From Ailanthus altissimus (lineage: Eukaryota; Streptophyta; Magnoliopsida; Sapindales; Simaroubaceae): DNA of 64,000 nt. The notes under the pieces were generated by a model that saw only the letters and a program-made list of their open reading frames with translations, did not search any database and was not told the origin of the DNA. The stretch lies in NCBI GenBank assembly GCA_946807835.1, contig OX327690.1, forward strand, positions 8,652,501-8,716,500, written 5' to 3'. Shown in pieces: positions 49,881-62,500 of this stretch. Numbering within the stretch: position 1 is the stretch's first letter; every line of letters begins with the position of its first letter. The translations under genes were made by a program, and so were the position numbers.

Positions 49881-52395
49881 TGGGACTTGTTTCAACTATT
49901 ATATACTTTGAGAGAATGTGGGAGAGTTCTAATGATGGTGTTAAGAGATATATTAGATTTTAAAATATTAGCATATTAGTTCTGAAAAATATAAAATAGG
50001 AAGCTCCGTTGAGAAAAGTTTGTCGTATAATTAGAATTGAGGTTTATACAAATATTATAAAATTGAGACCAATTGCACTTAAAAATGATGACGATGTAGT
50101 CTTTTGGTTAAGACTACGTAAAAAAGATTTGACACCTCTACGTGTAACAATGGATGTTCAAGCTCCCATATATAAAAAAAATGTAGAATCGTTTATCGAG
50201 TAGAAACAAATATAACCTAATCAATTTATATCCGCAAACGGTAGCAACCAAGTGAGTAGTATAGCCTCAATAATTCCAACACTGGTGTTTCTGATAAACC
50301 TTCTAAATGATTATCATTATTCTCCTCCATTGTTCAAGAAAGACCCAATTTACATATATTATAAGAGTCAAATATATGCAGATAATAGTAATGATGTTGG
50401 TATTGATATTGCTAATGAGGATAAAAATAATGATGAAAATTATGATGGTTATGAGAATGATGATTATGGAATAGAAGCCAATAGATTAAATAACATACCA
50501 GAGAGCTAACCATGTTATGTTTATAATACTTCTCTTCGTGGTTGGATGGTGAGTGTGATTTGAATGCAAGAGAAGATAGGGTTTAAGTTTAAAAAATCCA
50601 TTTCAGTTCATGACTCCAATAACTCCGTCAAAATTGAATATATCGAATAAGGTATCATGTACTAAAATTGAAGATATGTTAGGAAAGTTGTATAACAACA
50701 AAGATAAAATTCATAAGGCTATAAGAATACTAGCACTTAAGGCAATTTGAGCTTTAAAGTTCACATGTCCACCAAAGATTGCTTTGAGTCAAAATGCAAT
50801 GATAAAAGATGCAAATGGAGATTATATGCAATGTTAACAGAATGGTGACATTTCTTCATTGTAATGAGAGTAGATCACTTGTATTTTAGATCGATCACTA
50901 GATAGTCACTAGAAAGCAAAGAGTTATATTATTGGTAAAGTCATAAAAAAAAGTTTGTATAAGTTGGTAGAAATTATTGACCGAAGAAAATTCAAAAAGA
51001 CATATGTGGAGAATTTGGTTTTGAGATAACTTATCCTATAGCTTTACGAGCTAAAGAGTATACATTAAGATTGATAAAAGATGCTCTAGAAAATTCATTC
51101 AGATTACTTCTTACATACAACTATGTATTGGAATAGTAAAATCTGGGTACGGTTACTCACTTGAAAATGGATGAAGATAATCACTTTAATTATTTTTTTT
51201 ATGGCATTAGGACCTTGTATCAAAGATTTTCAGTCATCCATCCAACCGCTAATCTCTGTTAATGGAATATTTTCGAAAGATGCCTATCTTGGTATAATGT
51301 TTGTAGCGGTATGTTAAAATGAAGACAATCAAATATTTTCATCGGCATCAGGGATTGCAGACTCAAAAACTTATGCTTGTTGGGCATGGTTTATAGTCAA
51401 ACTATAGAGAGTAAGTGGTGACCATTAAGATCTAGTTTTTGTATCCTACCAACACATTAATATTGAGAGGACTATTCGGGATATGTTTCCTAATGCATAT
51501 CATAGGTTTTGCATCTTTCACTTAAATGGCAGTTTAGTAACAAAATACAAGTTACCAATAAAAAAGAATAAAAATAGGGATACTTAGTTACTTATTTTCT
51601 TGCTGCCAATGCATATTGTCTTTCTGAATTTCAACACCAAATGAACAAGATGCCAGAGATGAGACCTACTGCAGCTAAGTATTTAAAAGAGGATATTGGT
51701 ACCAAAAAAATAGGTTTCAACTAGTTGGTGCATTCAGAAGATACAATATTATAACTACTATTATTGCAGAAAACATTAATGCAGTTGTAAAAAATACAAG
51801 AAAACTTCTTATGACCAACTTGCTTAAGTGGATAAGAGAGCTAATACAATAGCGATTTTATAATAGATGGAATACAGCAAAATGTATAATGTTCGTTATG
51901 ACAACCTGGGCAAATTGCAAGGTGATTAAGCATAATAATAAAGCTAGTCAAATAATAGTTCACATAATGGATAATTCATGATTTCTAGTGAAGGATAGAG
52001 GTAGAGATAGAATGGTGGACATCATCACTAAGACATGCAACTATCAGAAGTTCAATTTTTGGCAACTAGCTTGTCCTCGTGCGCTTGTCATATATACACA
52101 TTTGAGATTAGAGCACGAGAGTCTTTGTTCGCCTTATTACATGTCTGAGTGTTTATTTCGTGCCTATAGTGAGTTAGTATTTTTGATTAGCCATCTATCA
52201 AATTAGATAGCCCCAAATAAGTTGAGAAATATTGACATCCAGTCTCTGATAGCACGTCATCAGACAGGTAGGTATAGGATGAAGTGGATTCTATCTCAAG
52301 GGGAGGAATCATCGAAGAATATTTGTAGTCGTTGTAAACAGTATGGACATAACCGACAAACATCTCAAAACCCTATTACTTTACATAGCATTTGA
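49881..52395 (+). pseudogene. MuDR-type transposase pseudogene (mudrA-like)
   Basis: Frames give, in order, an N-terminal MGLVSTIIYFERMWESSNDG, an acidic spacer (DDYGIEANRL), the DUF/MuDR region (SKCNDKRCKWRLYAML near 50780-50835), FGFEITYPIALRAKEYTLRL near 51012-51070, the MULE catalytic region (FSSASGIADSKTYACWAWFI near 51336; DMFPNAYHRFCIFHLNG near 51480-51530) and a SWIM zinc finger (KTCNYQKFNFWQLACPRALV, 52030-52090) with its last histidine replaced by arginine. A CCHC knuckle follows (CSRCKQYGHNRQTS). Many stops break the frame. Confidence 0.88.
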
Positions 52396-52889
52396 TGTAT
52401 TTTATTTGTAAAACTAAATTTATATTTAATCTCGCTTCATTCGATTTACTATGATATTTGTTGTTTAACTATCAAATATAGTTAATTATTGTTGGGTGTA
52501 TTTTATAATGAATATTTGACTTCCGTAGATTTAGCATTTGTTTATTTTTCTAGAATATTAAGCTTATATATATATTACATAATACATGTTATTACACATG
52601 CCCTTGCATTTTTAAATAGCGCACACCTATATTTATTTATCAAAATTTTTACATAATTTCTCATATTTTATTGTCATTCCCAAACCTACAGATCATAAAA
52701 AAAAAAACTTATATTCAACTATACATCATCTCTGCTGCACATATCCACCAAACACAAAGACAACAAATAATTATATAACACAAATGCACACACATATGCA
52801 CACATAATAGTTTGGACATCTATATACCCTTCTGAGCATGGGTCCACAAATCTATGCTATCTTTTGTCTAAAAAAAATATCAAACTCAG

Positions 52890-55460
52890 GGCTGAAATTA
52901 AATGGTTGACCTAATATGTGGTATTCAATGAATATATAAATAAATATACGATAATCCCTATTCCTAACCCTTTATTGAGATACACCTTTCTTCACACGAA
53001 TATTTGGGAAAAGCAATGTATCTATATTCACTTCTTTAACTCATAAAATCTATATTTACGGAGATAAAATTGCATGACAATATATGGAGATGTGATAAAA
53101 TCTTCAATCACTTAGTTGGAGTATGCATTCACGCTAGAATCATATAATGTAATCCTTTTATGAACAAAATCAACCTTTACTGCAAACCAATGCTCTTGTT
53201 TATAATTTAATAGAACCTACATAAACCATTGTTTTATTATGAAATAATTGTAATCTAAATAGTAAAAAATAATTACTTTACTTCTATTACTTTATCAACC
53301 CTAGCCTACATTTTACCACCAACTAACCTTTATCGTTTTATATGTATATGACGACAACATTGCGTCTCATTGAATATCATCTAGCATACAGGTATGTGCT
53401 TGGTGCACATATCTAATGTAATGTTAAAAATAAAATATGACATTAAACTCATCTGAGTTAACTACTATATTTATAACGTAATGTGAACAATAATCATGGA
53501 AAAAATTTACAAAAATACATCTGCAATTGTGCAATACTATAAGTACACTTGCTGAAAGTGTTCTTATCCTAAACGAACAAACTTTTGATATTCATTTATA
53601 TGCTGCAAAATCTCACATAATGTGTATAAATGTTGATACTATTCATTAATATTTTTAAAAATAAATAAAATGTCTTTACTAAATCATTAGACAATTATTT
53701 ATGTTCTCTTTAAACCATTTTCCATCAGCATCAAGCCCATGTAAAAACAAAATGCCGTTGTTCCTTATTCTTTATCCAAGCTAAAATTTTTACAAGTTTT
53801 GCTTTATTTATAAGCTTTAATTATACACGCACGTCAACGGAAACTTGTACTTATAATTTGACATCTCTTTTTTTTACCTTCTTTCAGATGAGATGGGTAT
53901 AAGAGGTGTGTTTAATCCATATATCCTTGTACTGGTGCCTATACCTACTCATTCTTTATGCGACAGTATTAGATATAATTTGAACACTTGCGAGGCTCTT
54001 AATTACATGTTGTATGTTCAGTTACCACTCAGGCTGATACTCAGTCACTGGAGTTTATATTTGAAAGTTATCATATATGTAGTCTCTCTTCTAAAACAAA
54101 ATAAGGCCAATGAATATAATGTATTATTATAAATATACCAAATCAACTTCATGTACAAACCGTACCATCATTTGATCTGTGTCCTCGAACATCCTAAATG
54201 CCTTAAGGGATTTTGTCACGAGCCTCATTTGATGCAAGATTTCTTTTTTGTCCTTATCCATCTTTGTATTTATGCTTGTCAATATGTGCAAGATCTCTAT
54301 TTTATCTTTAACCATTTGGTCTTACGGATCATCAATCCTCTTCTCAAGACGATTATACTGCGATAACGCACCTAACTTAAACTATATATAAGTAATTATA
54401 ATCAATATTCACAATGTAATACTCATCGACATCATATAGTGAATCAAAGAAAAAACATTAAATTCTTGTACCATTAGTCCAAACATCGGCGGCGCTTCAA
54501 AAGGGTAGCTACGCTAAACATGTATATCATCCTTAAGATCAGTGAATTGGACATTTGACTTTATAATATATTCAAGTTTGAGAACCCATCCCCATTGTCT
54601 AGATAGAATATGTAATTTTGCTATTGTGCGATAATCCCCATTCTTCTTATGTATTTGAGGCATTAACTTCCTATATGCCTCCAAAACTTACGCAAAAATT
54701 TAAAATTGTTAACAATTAATAGGGATATTTTTTTTCCAAAAAATATATATTTATATTGTGTAAAAATATCCAAATCTCCATCTTTTCTAAATGAAAGTTT
54801 TTAGCGTCTGCATATATTTGGGTGTCAATGCTATACCAATTTAAGAGATAAGAAAAATGATCACCCTCCTTACACTCAAACGTCAATCTACATATCGAGA
54901 TTGCCTCATAAATCTAAATTTGAGATAATAAAAAATAATAATTTCAAATAACATTCTTTTTTATATTCTTTAATGTAATAAAAAACTATTTTCTCCGTAA
55001 TTCAACACAATAACGAATTAATAATTAATCAATAGAATTACTCATCAGGAATTTATGATAAAAAAATATACATGTTATATGCTTCATTTTCTTGATCACA
55101 CCCTTTTTTTATCCTTATTAATTTTTTTACTGGCTTTGTACTTAAATTATTATAAAACACGCTCCATACAATAGTGTCTCATAGGTAAGCATTGAACTCG
55201 TTTAAATCATCAACGAGGCAAAGTACAAAATACTAGACTACTTTACTCCAATTGTGTGGCACTAATAGTTTATGAAATAAATAAAATGACCACATTTTTA
55301 CAACATCTGTGTCATCATTAACGCTTACCTAGTTGCATTGAATCACATATCTAACTCCTTATATGTCAAATCTCTTCTATTTATAAAATATTTATCCCAT
55401 AATCTATTTGTAAAATTTTTTTTCAACTCATTTACTGAGGGATCATCTTCCATCCTTAAA
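52890..55460 (-). pseudogene. DUF1985 / ULP1-like C48 cysteine peptidase pseudogene carried by the MULE
   Basis: On minus, from the right: DUF1985-type sequence (RRDLTYKELD near 55360; FYLFHKLLVPHNWSKVV and FVLCLVDDLNEFNAYL near 55180-55310; IYEAISICRLTFECKEGDHF near 54860-54920), a charged middle region (54127-54315), then a ULP1 domain with QEHWFAVKVDF (about 53170-53200) and ITLYDSSVNAYS. The expected GDCG box reads RDYR at 52945-52959: the catalytic cysteine is tyrosine (codon 52951-52953). It also has in-frame stops. Families: DUF1985 proteins and SUMO proteases of C48. Dead copy. Confidence 0.78.
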
Positions 55461-55849
55461 GTAGTAATTAGATAAAAAAATTAAATGAAAGAATCTAGTG
55501 CGCATTTGGCATAGAAAAAACTATAATTCTTCATATAAATTTAGGGTATGCACATGTCTTAATAAAATTTTATGTACTAATAAACTTGAGAATAGAATAT
55601 CATGTGCATCCAGAAAATGACTGAAACATGTAATTTTAAATAATTCTATCTGCCTAAGCATCAATTTTTTTTTATGAACTCTAAAGTCCAAAACTTGGAG
55701 TAAATAGTGATCAAGGATCGGTATAACTCATTTTGTAAAATTATATATGATATCGACATATTTTACTTCTTAAAAAAAATTATTAATACATGAATAGATA
55801 ATTAAATAAATTCAACTAATTAAAAATAAACAATTACCTATAGTCAATA

Positions 55850-56517
55850 ACAATTATGTATGTGAATAATGAATTGCTGTATGGCACCACATGAAAAGCG
55901 CCATGTGGCAGGGCTTAGTGCATGTCCGCAATAAGTTGTGCTTAGCAAGCCTATTGTGTAGCTCGCATTCTGCACATTATTGCACTAAGCCCCCAAGCAC
56001 GTGGCACTCACGTGCTACACATGTGGGCAATGTGTGTGTGTCGCGAGCAGGACGCAACTTTTGATGCTTTTTAGTTATTTCCAATTAGTTTCTTTCATTT
56101 TTCTTCTTTTTTAATTCTTTACAACTATTTTTAACTATTGTTTCATACTTTTAGCTCTAATATAATAATTTACATTAATTATTAACAAAAATATAATAAA
56201 ATAACAAGAAATTCAAAACTTATTCACTTTTGGTAATTTTTTATATTTTCAATTTTATACTAACTTTTTTATTTTTTAATTTAAAAAATATGATAATTTT
56301 GAAATCGATGTATAATTGAGTAGATAGTTAAAGTAAATTTGAGAGAGTTTGGTGTGCGTTTTAATGTGAGAGAGAGGATAATCGATTAGTTTGTATGAGA
56401 GAGGTAAAAGTGCCACGTAAATCATAATTGCCTTTTTAGCCATAAAAGAATGAAAAATTTGACTGTAACTAAAAAAGAATAACTATAAAATATTTGGTCA
56501 GTTACGAAAATTTCCCC
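55850..56517. repeat. Right terminal inverted repeat and subterminal block of the MULE
   Basis: Inverted partner of 49264-49870. The outer part includes TATAAAATATTTGG at 56485 and the GC-rich block GGCTTAGTGCATG, CAAGCACGTGGCACTCACGTG at 55910-56010. Confidence 0.7.
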
Positions 56518-56526
56518 AATAACTTA

Positions 56527-56746
56527 TCGTTGTAATGACGTGTAATGATACAGGGGTTAGAAAAAATACGTGTAAAGATTTCTTCTTCTTCTCGATAAAG
56601 GGAAAAGCTTCACGGAACTTAACCAATTTGCCCTTTTCCTTTCTTTTCTTTCACACGCGACAACAAACCGAACCCTAATAACTCAAATCTTCCAATTTAA
56701 TTTGAAACTAAAAGTTAATTAATTAATCAGAATTAATTGATTAAAT
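56527..56746 (+). promoter_or_regulatory. Short upstream region of the LCAT4-like gene
   Basis: Only about 220 bases separate the MULE target duplication from the ATG. It contains a CTTCTTCTTCTCG tract (56582-56594), TTTCTTTTCTTTCACACGCG (56641) and an AT-rich 5' leader. No convincing TATA box is seen; transcription probably starts in the CT-rich part. Any core promoter farther upstream would lie in the transposon. Confidence 0.5.
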
Positions 56747-59460
56747 ATGGCTGTGTTGTTGGAGGACATAGTGCAATCGGTTGAGCTATGGCTGAAGCTG
56801 TTGAGGAAGAAGCCGCAGCCGTACGTTGATCCTGACCTTGACCCGGTTTTGCTGGTGCCGGGCGTCGCCGGTTCGATTTTGAAGGCAGTGAATAACTCTA
56901 ACGGGAAAGATGAGCGTGTTTGGGTTCGGATCCTCGCCGCCGATTACAAGTTCAGGACCAAGCTGTGGTCTCAGTTCGATCCTTCTACTGGTAATTTCTT
57001 TCCCTTACATTTTTACAGTTTTTGTTTTTAAGTTTAGTTCATAATTTATGTTAACGTGACAAAATTGGATAAAATTTGCTGACATTGGAGGAAAACGTAG
57101 ACCACCAAGAATTTATTTTCTTTCTTCAATATTTCATAGCTCAAGTTTTCGTTGTAAAATAATGACTTGGAAACAAATTTGACATTTTATTAGTGGATTT
57201 TTGATACCTCATTTTGGATCATGAGAAAATGGAGGTATAAATGGAAATGGCGAGCGAGGACTTTTGGCCATTTTATTCATTTGTGCTTATTGATGAAGTA
57301 TTATCATCCTTCTCAAAAAAAAAACAAATAAATAAAACGTGTTTATTTTGAAGTTGAGAGAGTTTTTAGGAAGTTAACTTTTTTTAACTTATACACACTT
57401 TTCCAAGATATGGTGTACCTTGTTAGTTGTTATTTATGTTTTCCTTTGGGACATGAAATGTCATGAATGTGAATTCAGTTATCTTCCAGGTTTTACACCA
57501 AGTGAAGTCTCTTTTTGGCTTATATTTTGTGTTGGGTAACATCTGTTATGTTAGCGACATAATAACACATTTTCTGTAGACATGGACTGCTTTCAAATCA
57601 GTATGAGAAACAACATTCGTTTTCACAACACCAGATACTAGCTCTAGTCTGATGTTTGCTCAAATTTTGAATATCGTGTTTTCATAGCATCTAGATGGAG
57701 CAGACCACAATTCAACCTCTTGTGTTATTCGTGTATGTGCATAGCTCATGCAGCCTTCCTAAATGCCTTGTGAAAACTGGGGCAGGTATAGCCAAAAGAT
57801 GGTAATCAGCCTGTTGTACCATAATGTGCTGTGTGTGTACCATTATTTGTTGTGTTCTCCCCATGCATTTGATATATCTGCAGTCCCTTGTCTGTCATAT
57901 TTACTTTTGTGCTTTTTGTTTCCAATTTCTTTTTGTTATGGTGGTTTTATAGATTTAATATTTGATAGTTGATGTTGATTAATTTTGTTATTTATGTGAA
58001 ACAGGTCAAACTGTGTCTTTAGATCCCAATACAAGTATTATGGTTCCTGAAGATAGATACGGATTGTATGCAATTGATGTTTTAGATCCTGACCTGGTAC
58101 ATGTTTTTTTTTAATGGGGTTTTTAAGTAATAGCTAATTTGGACACAAATGCAGAAAAAGGAAATAGTTAATGGATTTCAACTAATTTTTTGTTAAAATA
58201 CAGATCATTGGGCGTGATTGTGTATATTATTTTCATGATATGATTGTTGAAATGATCAAGTGGGGTTTCCAAGAAGGGAAGACTCTTTTCGGGTTTGGGT
58301 ATGATTTCCGCCAAAGCAATAGGTACCTTCTAAACCTCAAATTTTCTTGATTGCTATTTTATTTATGACTTTGAATAGCAGGACATTTTCAGGTTGTCAT
58401 ATTTTCTGTATTATATGTTTTCTTCTCATAAAAAGTTTCCATCACTATATGAGAATGAACTGCACCCCATATCTAGCCTGGTCATTTATTTATGCAAAAC
58501 AAGAAAGATTAGTAGTTCTGGTGTGCTTACTCTTTGTTCGTCTTTTAGGTTGCAAGGAACTTTGGAGCGCTTTGCTGCAAAGTTAGAGGCTGTGTATAAT
58601 GCTTCTGGTGGGAAAAAGATAAATGTCATCAGTCATTCTATGGGGGGTCTCCTGGTCAAATGTTTCATGTCCCTGCAAACTGATGTATGTTTTAAGCTTT
58701 TTCCTTCTGTAGTTGTCCTTCCCACATTTAATGATCAGTTCTGTGGCCTATATATTTGTGTTGCTTCCTTTTCTGCAACCTTAATTTAGCAATTTCATTC
58801 TATTTATTTTGCTTTTTACCAGATTTTTGAGAAATATGTGAAGAATTGGATTGCAATTGCTGCCCCATTCCAAGGTAAGTGATTATCTTTTTCATGGTAC
58901 TAGGGCTAAAATGTAGACATCAAACCAGCTTTGGGAGATAAATATGCGTAACTAAGGAGTTTTGTTTTATTGAAATTAACATTTACTGTTATTGTATATT
59001 AGAAAAAGGGGAAAAGTAAATGTATAATGTTCTCTTCTTCTTTTACGGGGAAAGGTGTGACTTCAATATTTTCCCCTTTCTAACTTTCTACATTTCCTAA
59101 GTTTACATATATAGAGGTCATATCCTCAAAAGGAGAAAAAAGAGAGGATTGACATCATGTTTGTTACACGGGCGAGACGTGTGAATCATCATAATTTTTT
59201 AATCTGTCATCAATTCATATGTTTTAAGGCAGAGCATTTTTAAATAATGAGGACCGCACAAGTTAAATTGATGTAAGGCTAATAGCATTCATGTAACTAC
59301 TGAACTGCTTTCTTCAATATAAAACATTGATATTATGAATTGTCTTAGTTGGTTCTTAAGTTTTTTTCTGTATTTCTTCTTCTCTTATGGGGATTACTTA
59401 TCCACTTCTGTACCTTTTTCTTCTATTAATGAAACTTTTGTTTCTTTTATATATATATAT

Positions 59461-59500
<40 letters not shown>

Positions 59501-62500
59501 CTTCTGAAGTTGATGTCCATAACTTTTTAAAGTACAGACATCCTTTTTCTTAAACTAAAGTCCAATGTTGGACTTTGTTTGAAAAAGGGACATCCGCACT
59601 TTAAGAAGTTGTGGACGCTGATAAGAGAAGCACTATATATGTCTGTCTGTCTATATATATATATATATACAGACATATATGAACATTGATAAATATTCGT
59701 ATTCAGTCTGACCAACATGGGTTTTCTAAGAATCTTCCATTAACTAATTACAAGAAGTACTACTGAGGAAAGTTTACCTAAATTTGACCTTGAATCTTTG
59801 TTTGATATTTATTTGTCCGACAGGTGCACCTGGGTATATTGCATCTACCTTTCTCAACGGCATGTCATTTGTTGAAGGGTGGGAACAAAACTTTTTTATA
59901 TCAAAATGGAGCATGCACCAGCTGGTATGAGTGCAATACTATATCATTTCAAGTTAAATGTCTGTAAAAAATTTCCTCCATTTAGTGTTAAAATTTTCTG
60001 TTTCTGCTCGATGTCATTTCTCTCTCTCTCTGAGTTTGTGTGCACCCTTTCTTTTCCGTCCATGTAACTTTGTGATGTGGCCATAAAAAAATTGAGTATT
60101 GTTCTTCTATTCAAGTTCAATTTTTAGCTATGTGGTTTCTATGATTTGGTATCCCTGTACCACTTCATGTGATGAATGAAGACATGTTTTTTAGTTGCTG
60201 TTTCTGTTCACAAAAATTATCAGTATTTTGTAGTCAAGGGCAGAGCCACTATGAATTTCTCATTCAGTTGAAGACTCTAATCTACCACTTTCTTGAGCTT
60301 ATTAGAACAATGATTTGTTCTCCAATTCTGAACCACCATATCTGGAATTAACTTCTTGTTCAACTTTTATGAGCCCTACTTTCACAAGACTCATACTCTT
60401 TTGACCTGTAGCATCTTTTTACAGGTACTCAAATTCTGTCAAATAGTATCCCTACACCTCCTCTTAAATAATTGAGAAACCTTAGAACCTTATATTTATT
60501 ATGTCTACCCTGCACCTTCTAACATTTCTAAGTTCTAGCTCTCCCCAAAGCCTTGCAGAAGATCTAACAAGTTGCATCTGTCCACATTACATTGTTCTAT
60601 GTTCAAGCTAAATTTCATGTGGTGTTTTTGAGTTTTCCCGCCTACCTTGTACCATTGCTCTCTGTAGCATTGCCATTAGCTGCTTCATGGCATAAAATTT
60701 TGGTCGAGTGTAAATGATCAGTCTAGAGATGGTGAGATTTAGAAATGTAATGAGTATCTTTAAGTTGACATTATAAGCCTAATTCTCAATTTAACAGTCA
60801 AGGTGAATTTTTGTTAAGCACTTAACATTAGTTTGAATAGTTTTCTTTATTTGTTTTTAATGGATAATCTAAATCAAAATTATGCATGTGGACCCAATTG
60901 TATAAAAGTGAGCCTTCTTGCCGTTTAAGGCCGTCCATTTGCATTCAAGGCAATTGATGTCTATGTTAAAGGCATATCTGTGGGTGTTGTGAACAGTCTA
61001 GAGTTCAGTTCTTATTACTGATTATATAAAGTAAGAGGAGTATGTGCTGATTGAAGCTGTCTGGCATTTTTTTCATGGAGATGCTCTAATACCATGTTAG
61101 CAGAGAGAGAGAATGAACCATGTAGGTTAAGGGAAACTAAAAGAACAATTCGAGAAGGATCTGGGTACTGAAAAAAAAAAATTGGAGAAACTAAAAGGAT
61201 TGCATTGTTATTGTTTTGTTGTTGTAGAACCATTACTGTCCTTTATATATAGGCTAAAACACAGTAAATAAGGCAAAACTAACACCATGAGGAAATACTA
61301 GTACTACTAGGAAACACAAAATATGACCCTATTAAGCACCAACCAGTTCACCCCACTTAGATTACTATTTTTGTTTGAAAATTCATAATCCTTTAATCAG
61401 TATAGACAAATGATTGTAAGATGTGCTAGCTGCATAGTTCTCAGGGTAGATACTCCTGTTTTGCAGGCTTCACTTTTCTGCTTGGTGTTGATAACACTTG
61501 CATATGTATCCATACATCCCTGTACACTTTCCCTTTGCATTATTCATATATATTCATATGCATGTTTTATATATGTATATTTATTTATTTCTCGTTACCA
61601 ATGTGTTTAAAGATTACTTTTGTTATGCAACTTTCAGTTGATTGAATGTCCATCAATTTATGAATTGATGGCTTGTCGGGAGTTTCATTGGCAACATATT
61701 CCTCTTCTAGAAATATGGAGAGAGAAGAAAGATGCTGATGGGAACTCACATATTATTCTAGAGTCTTATCATCCAGATGAAAGTATAGAAATTTTAAAGG
61801 AAGCTCTCTCCAGTAACACGGTGAGCTATCAGCTTTCTTCTGTGAAGATTCATATAATCTTGAAATGGAAGTATTTTTCTGAAGTTTATATGTTAGCACA
61901 ATTTGAAAATCTATAATCATGCTAAGATGTCAGTGTTCTTATACTTTCAGAATGTTGAATTTTTCTTCTCTTTATTTTGATCTCCGTAGAAGCATTAAAC
62001 TTCTGTTGTCAACTAGTTATAATCAAATTTGTAAATTTGAAAATCTATAATCATGCTAAGATGTCAGTGTTCTAATACTTCAAGAATGTTGAATTTTTCT
62101 TCTCTATTTTGATCTCCGCAGAAGCATTAAACTTCTGTTGTCAACTAGTTATAATCAAATTTGTAATCTAGAATGTCTCTAATACAAGAGAGTTGGAACT
62201 TTGTACTCTGCTGTATACCTCATTTGCTTTGCCTTCACAAAAGGATTTGTAACTATTGTGGTTGACAAATCATGTTCACCTAATGTTGATAAACGAGTTC
62301 AGAAATTTTGGCAAGTAGCAAACTGTGGATACCAGCTTGCTTAGCTAGTATGCTTTCTGTGTGGAATAGATCTTCGAATAGAGTACTACTTGCTCACAAT
62401 TGGTGAGAAAAGGTTTGATTAATTTGGGGAAGGGGGAATGAGCTTCAGCTGCCAGGGAAAAAAGAAAATATCATAAGCAAACAAATCTGCAATCATGTAT

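Larger units (their letters stand above)
49264..56517. mobile_element. MULE with MuDR transposase and ULP1-like gene (Kaonashi/KI-type), decayed
   Basis: Left end AGAAAATTTTCATAAATGAC (49264) and right end inverted GGGGAAATTTTCGTAACTGA (56517) begin a terminal inverted repeat that continues through CAAATATT(A/T)TATAGTTAT. Both ends have a GC-rich subterminal block at about 500-650 bases (49678-49806; 55880-56060). The flanks AATAAATTA (49255-49263) and AATAACTTA (56518-56526) are a 9-bp duplication with one change. Inside are a transposase pseudogene on plus and a DUF1985/C48-peptidase pseudogene on minus. This combination is known from plant ULP-carrying MULEs. Confidence 0.8.

Noticed and set aside
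53893..54132. Plus-strand ORF in the MULE
   Set aside because: It overlaps the minus-strand ULP1/DUF1985 pseudogene region and has no motif.
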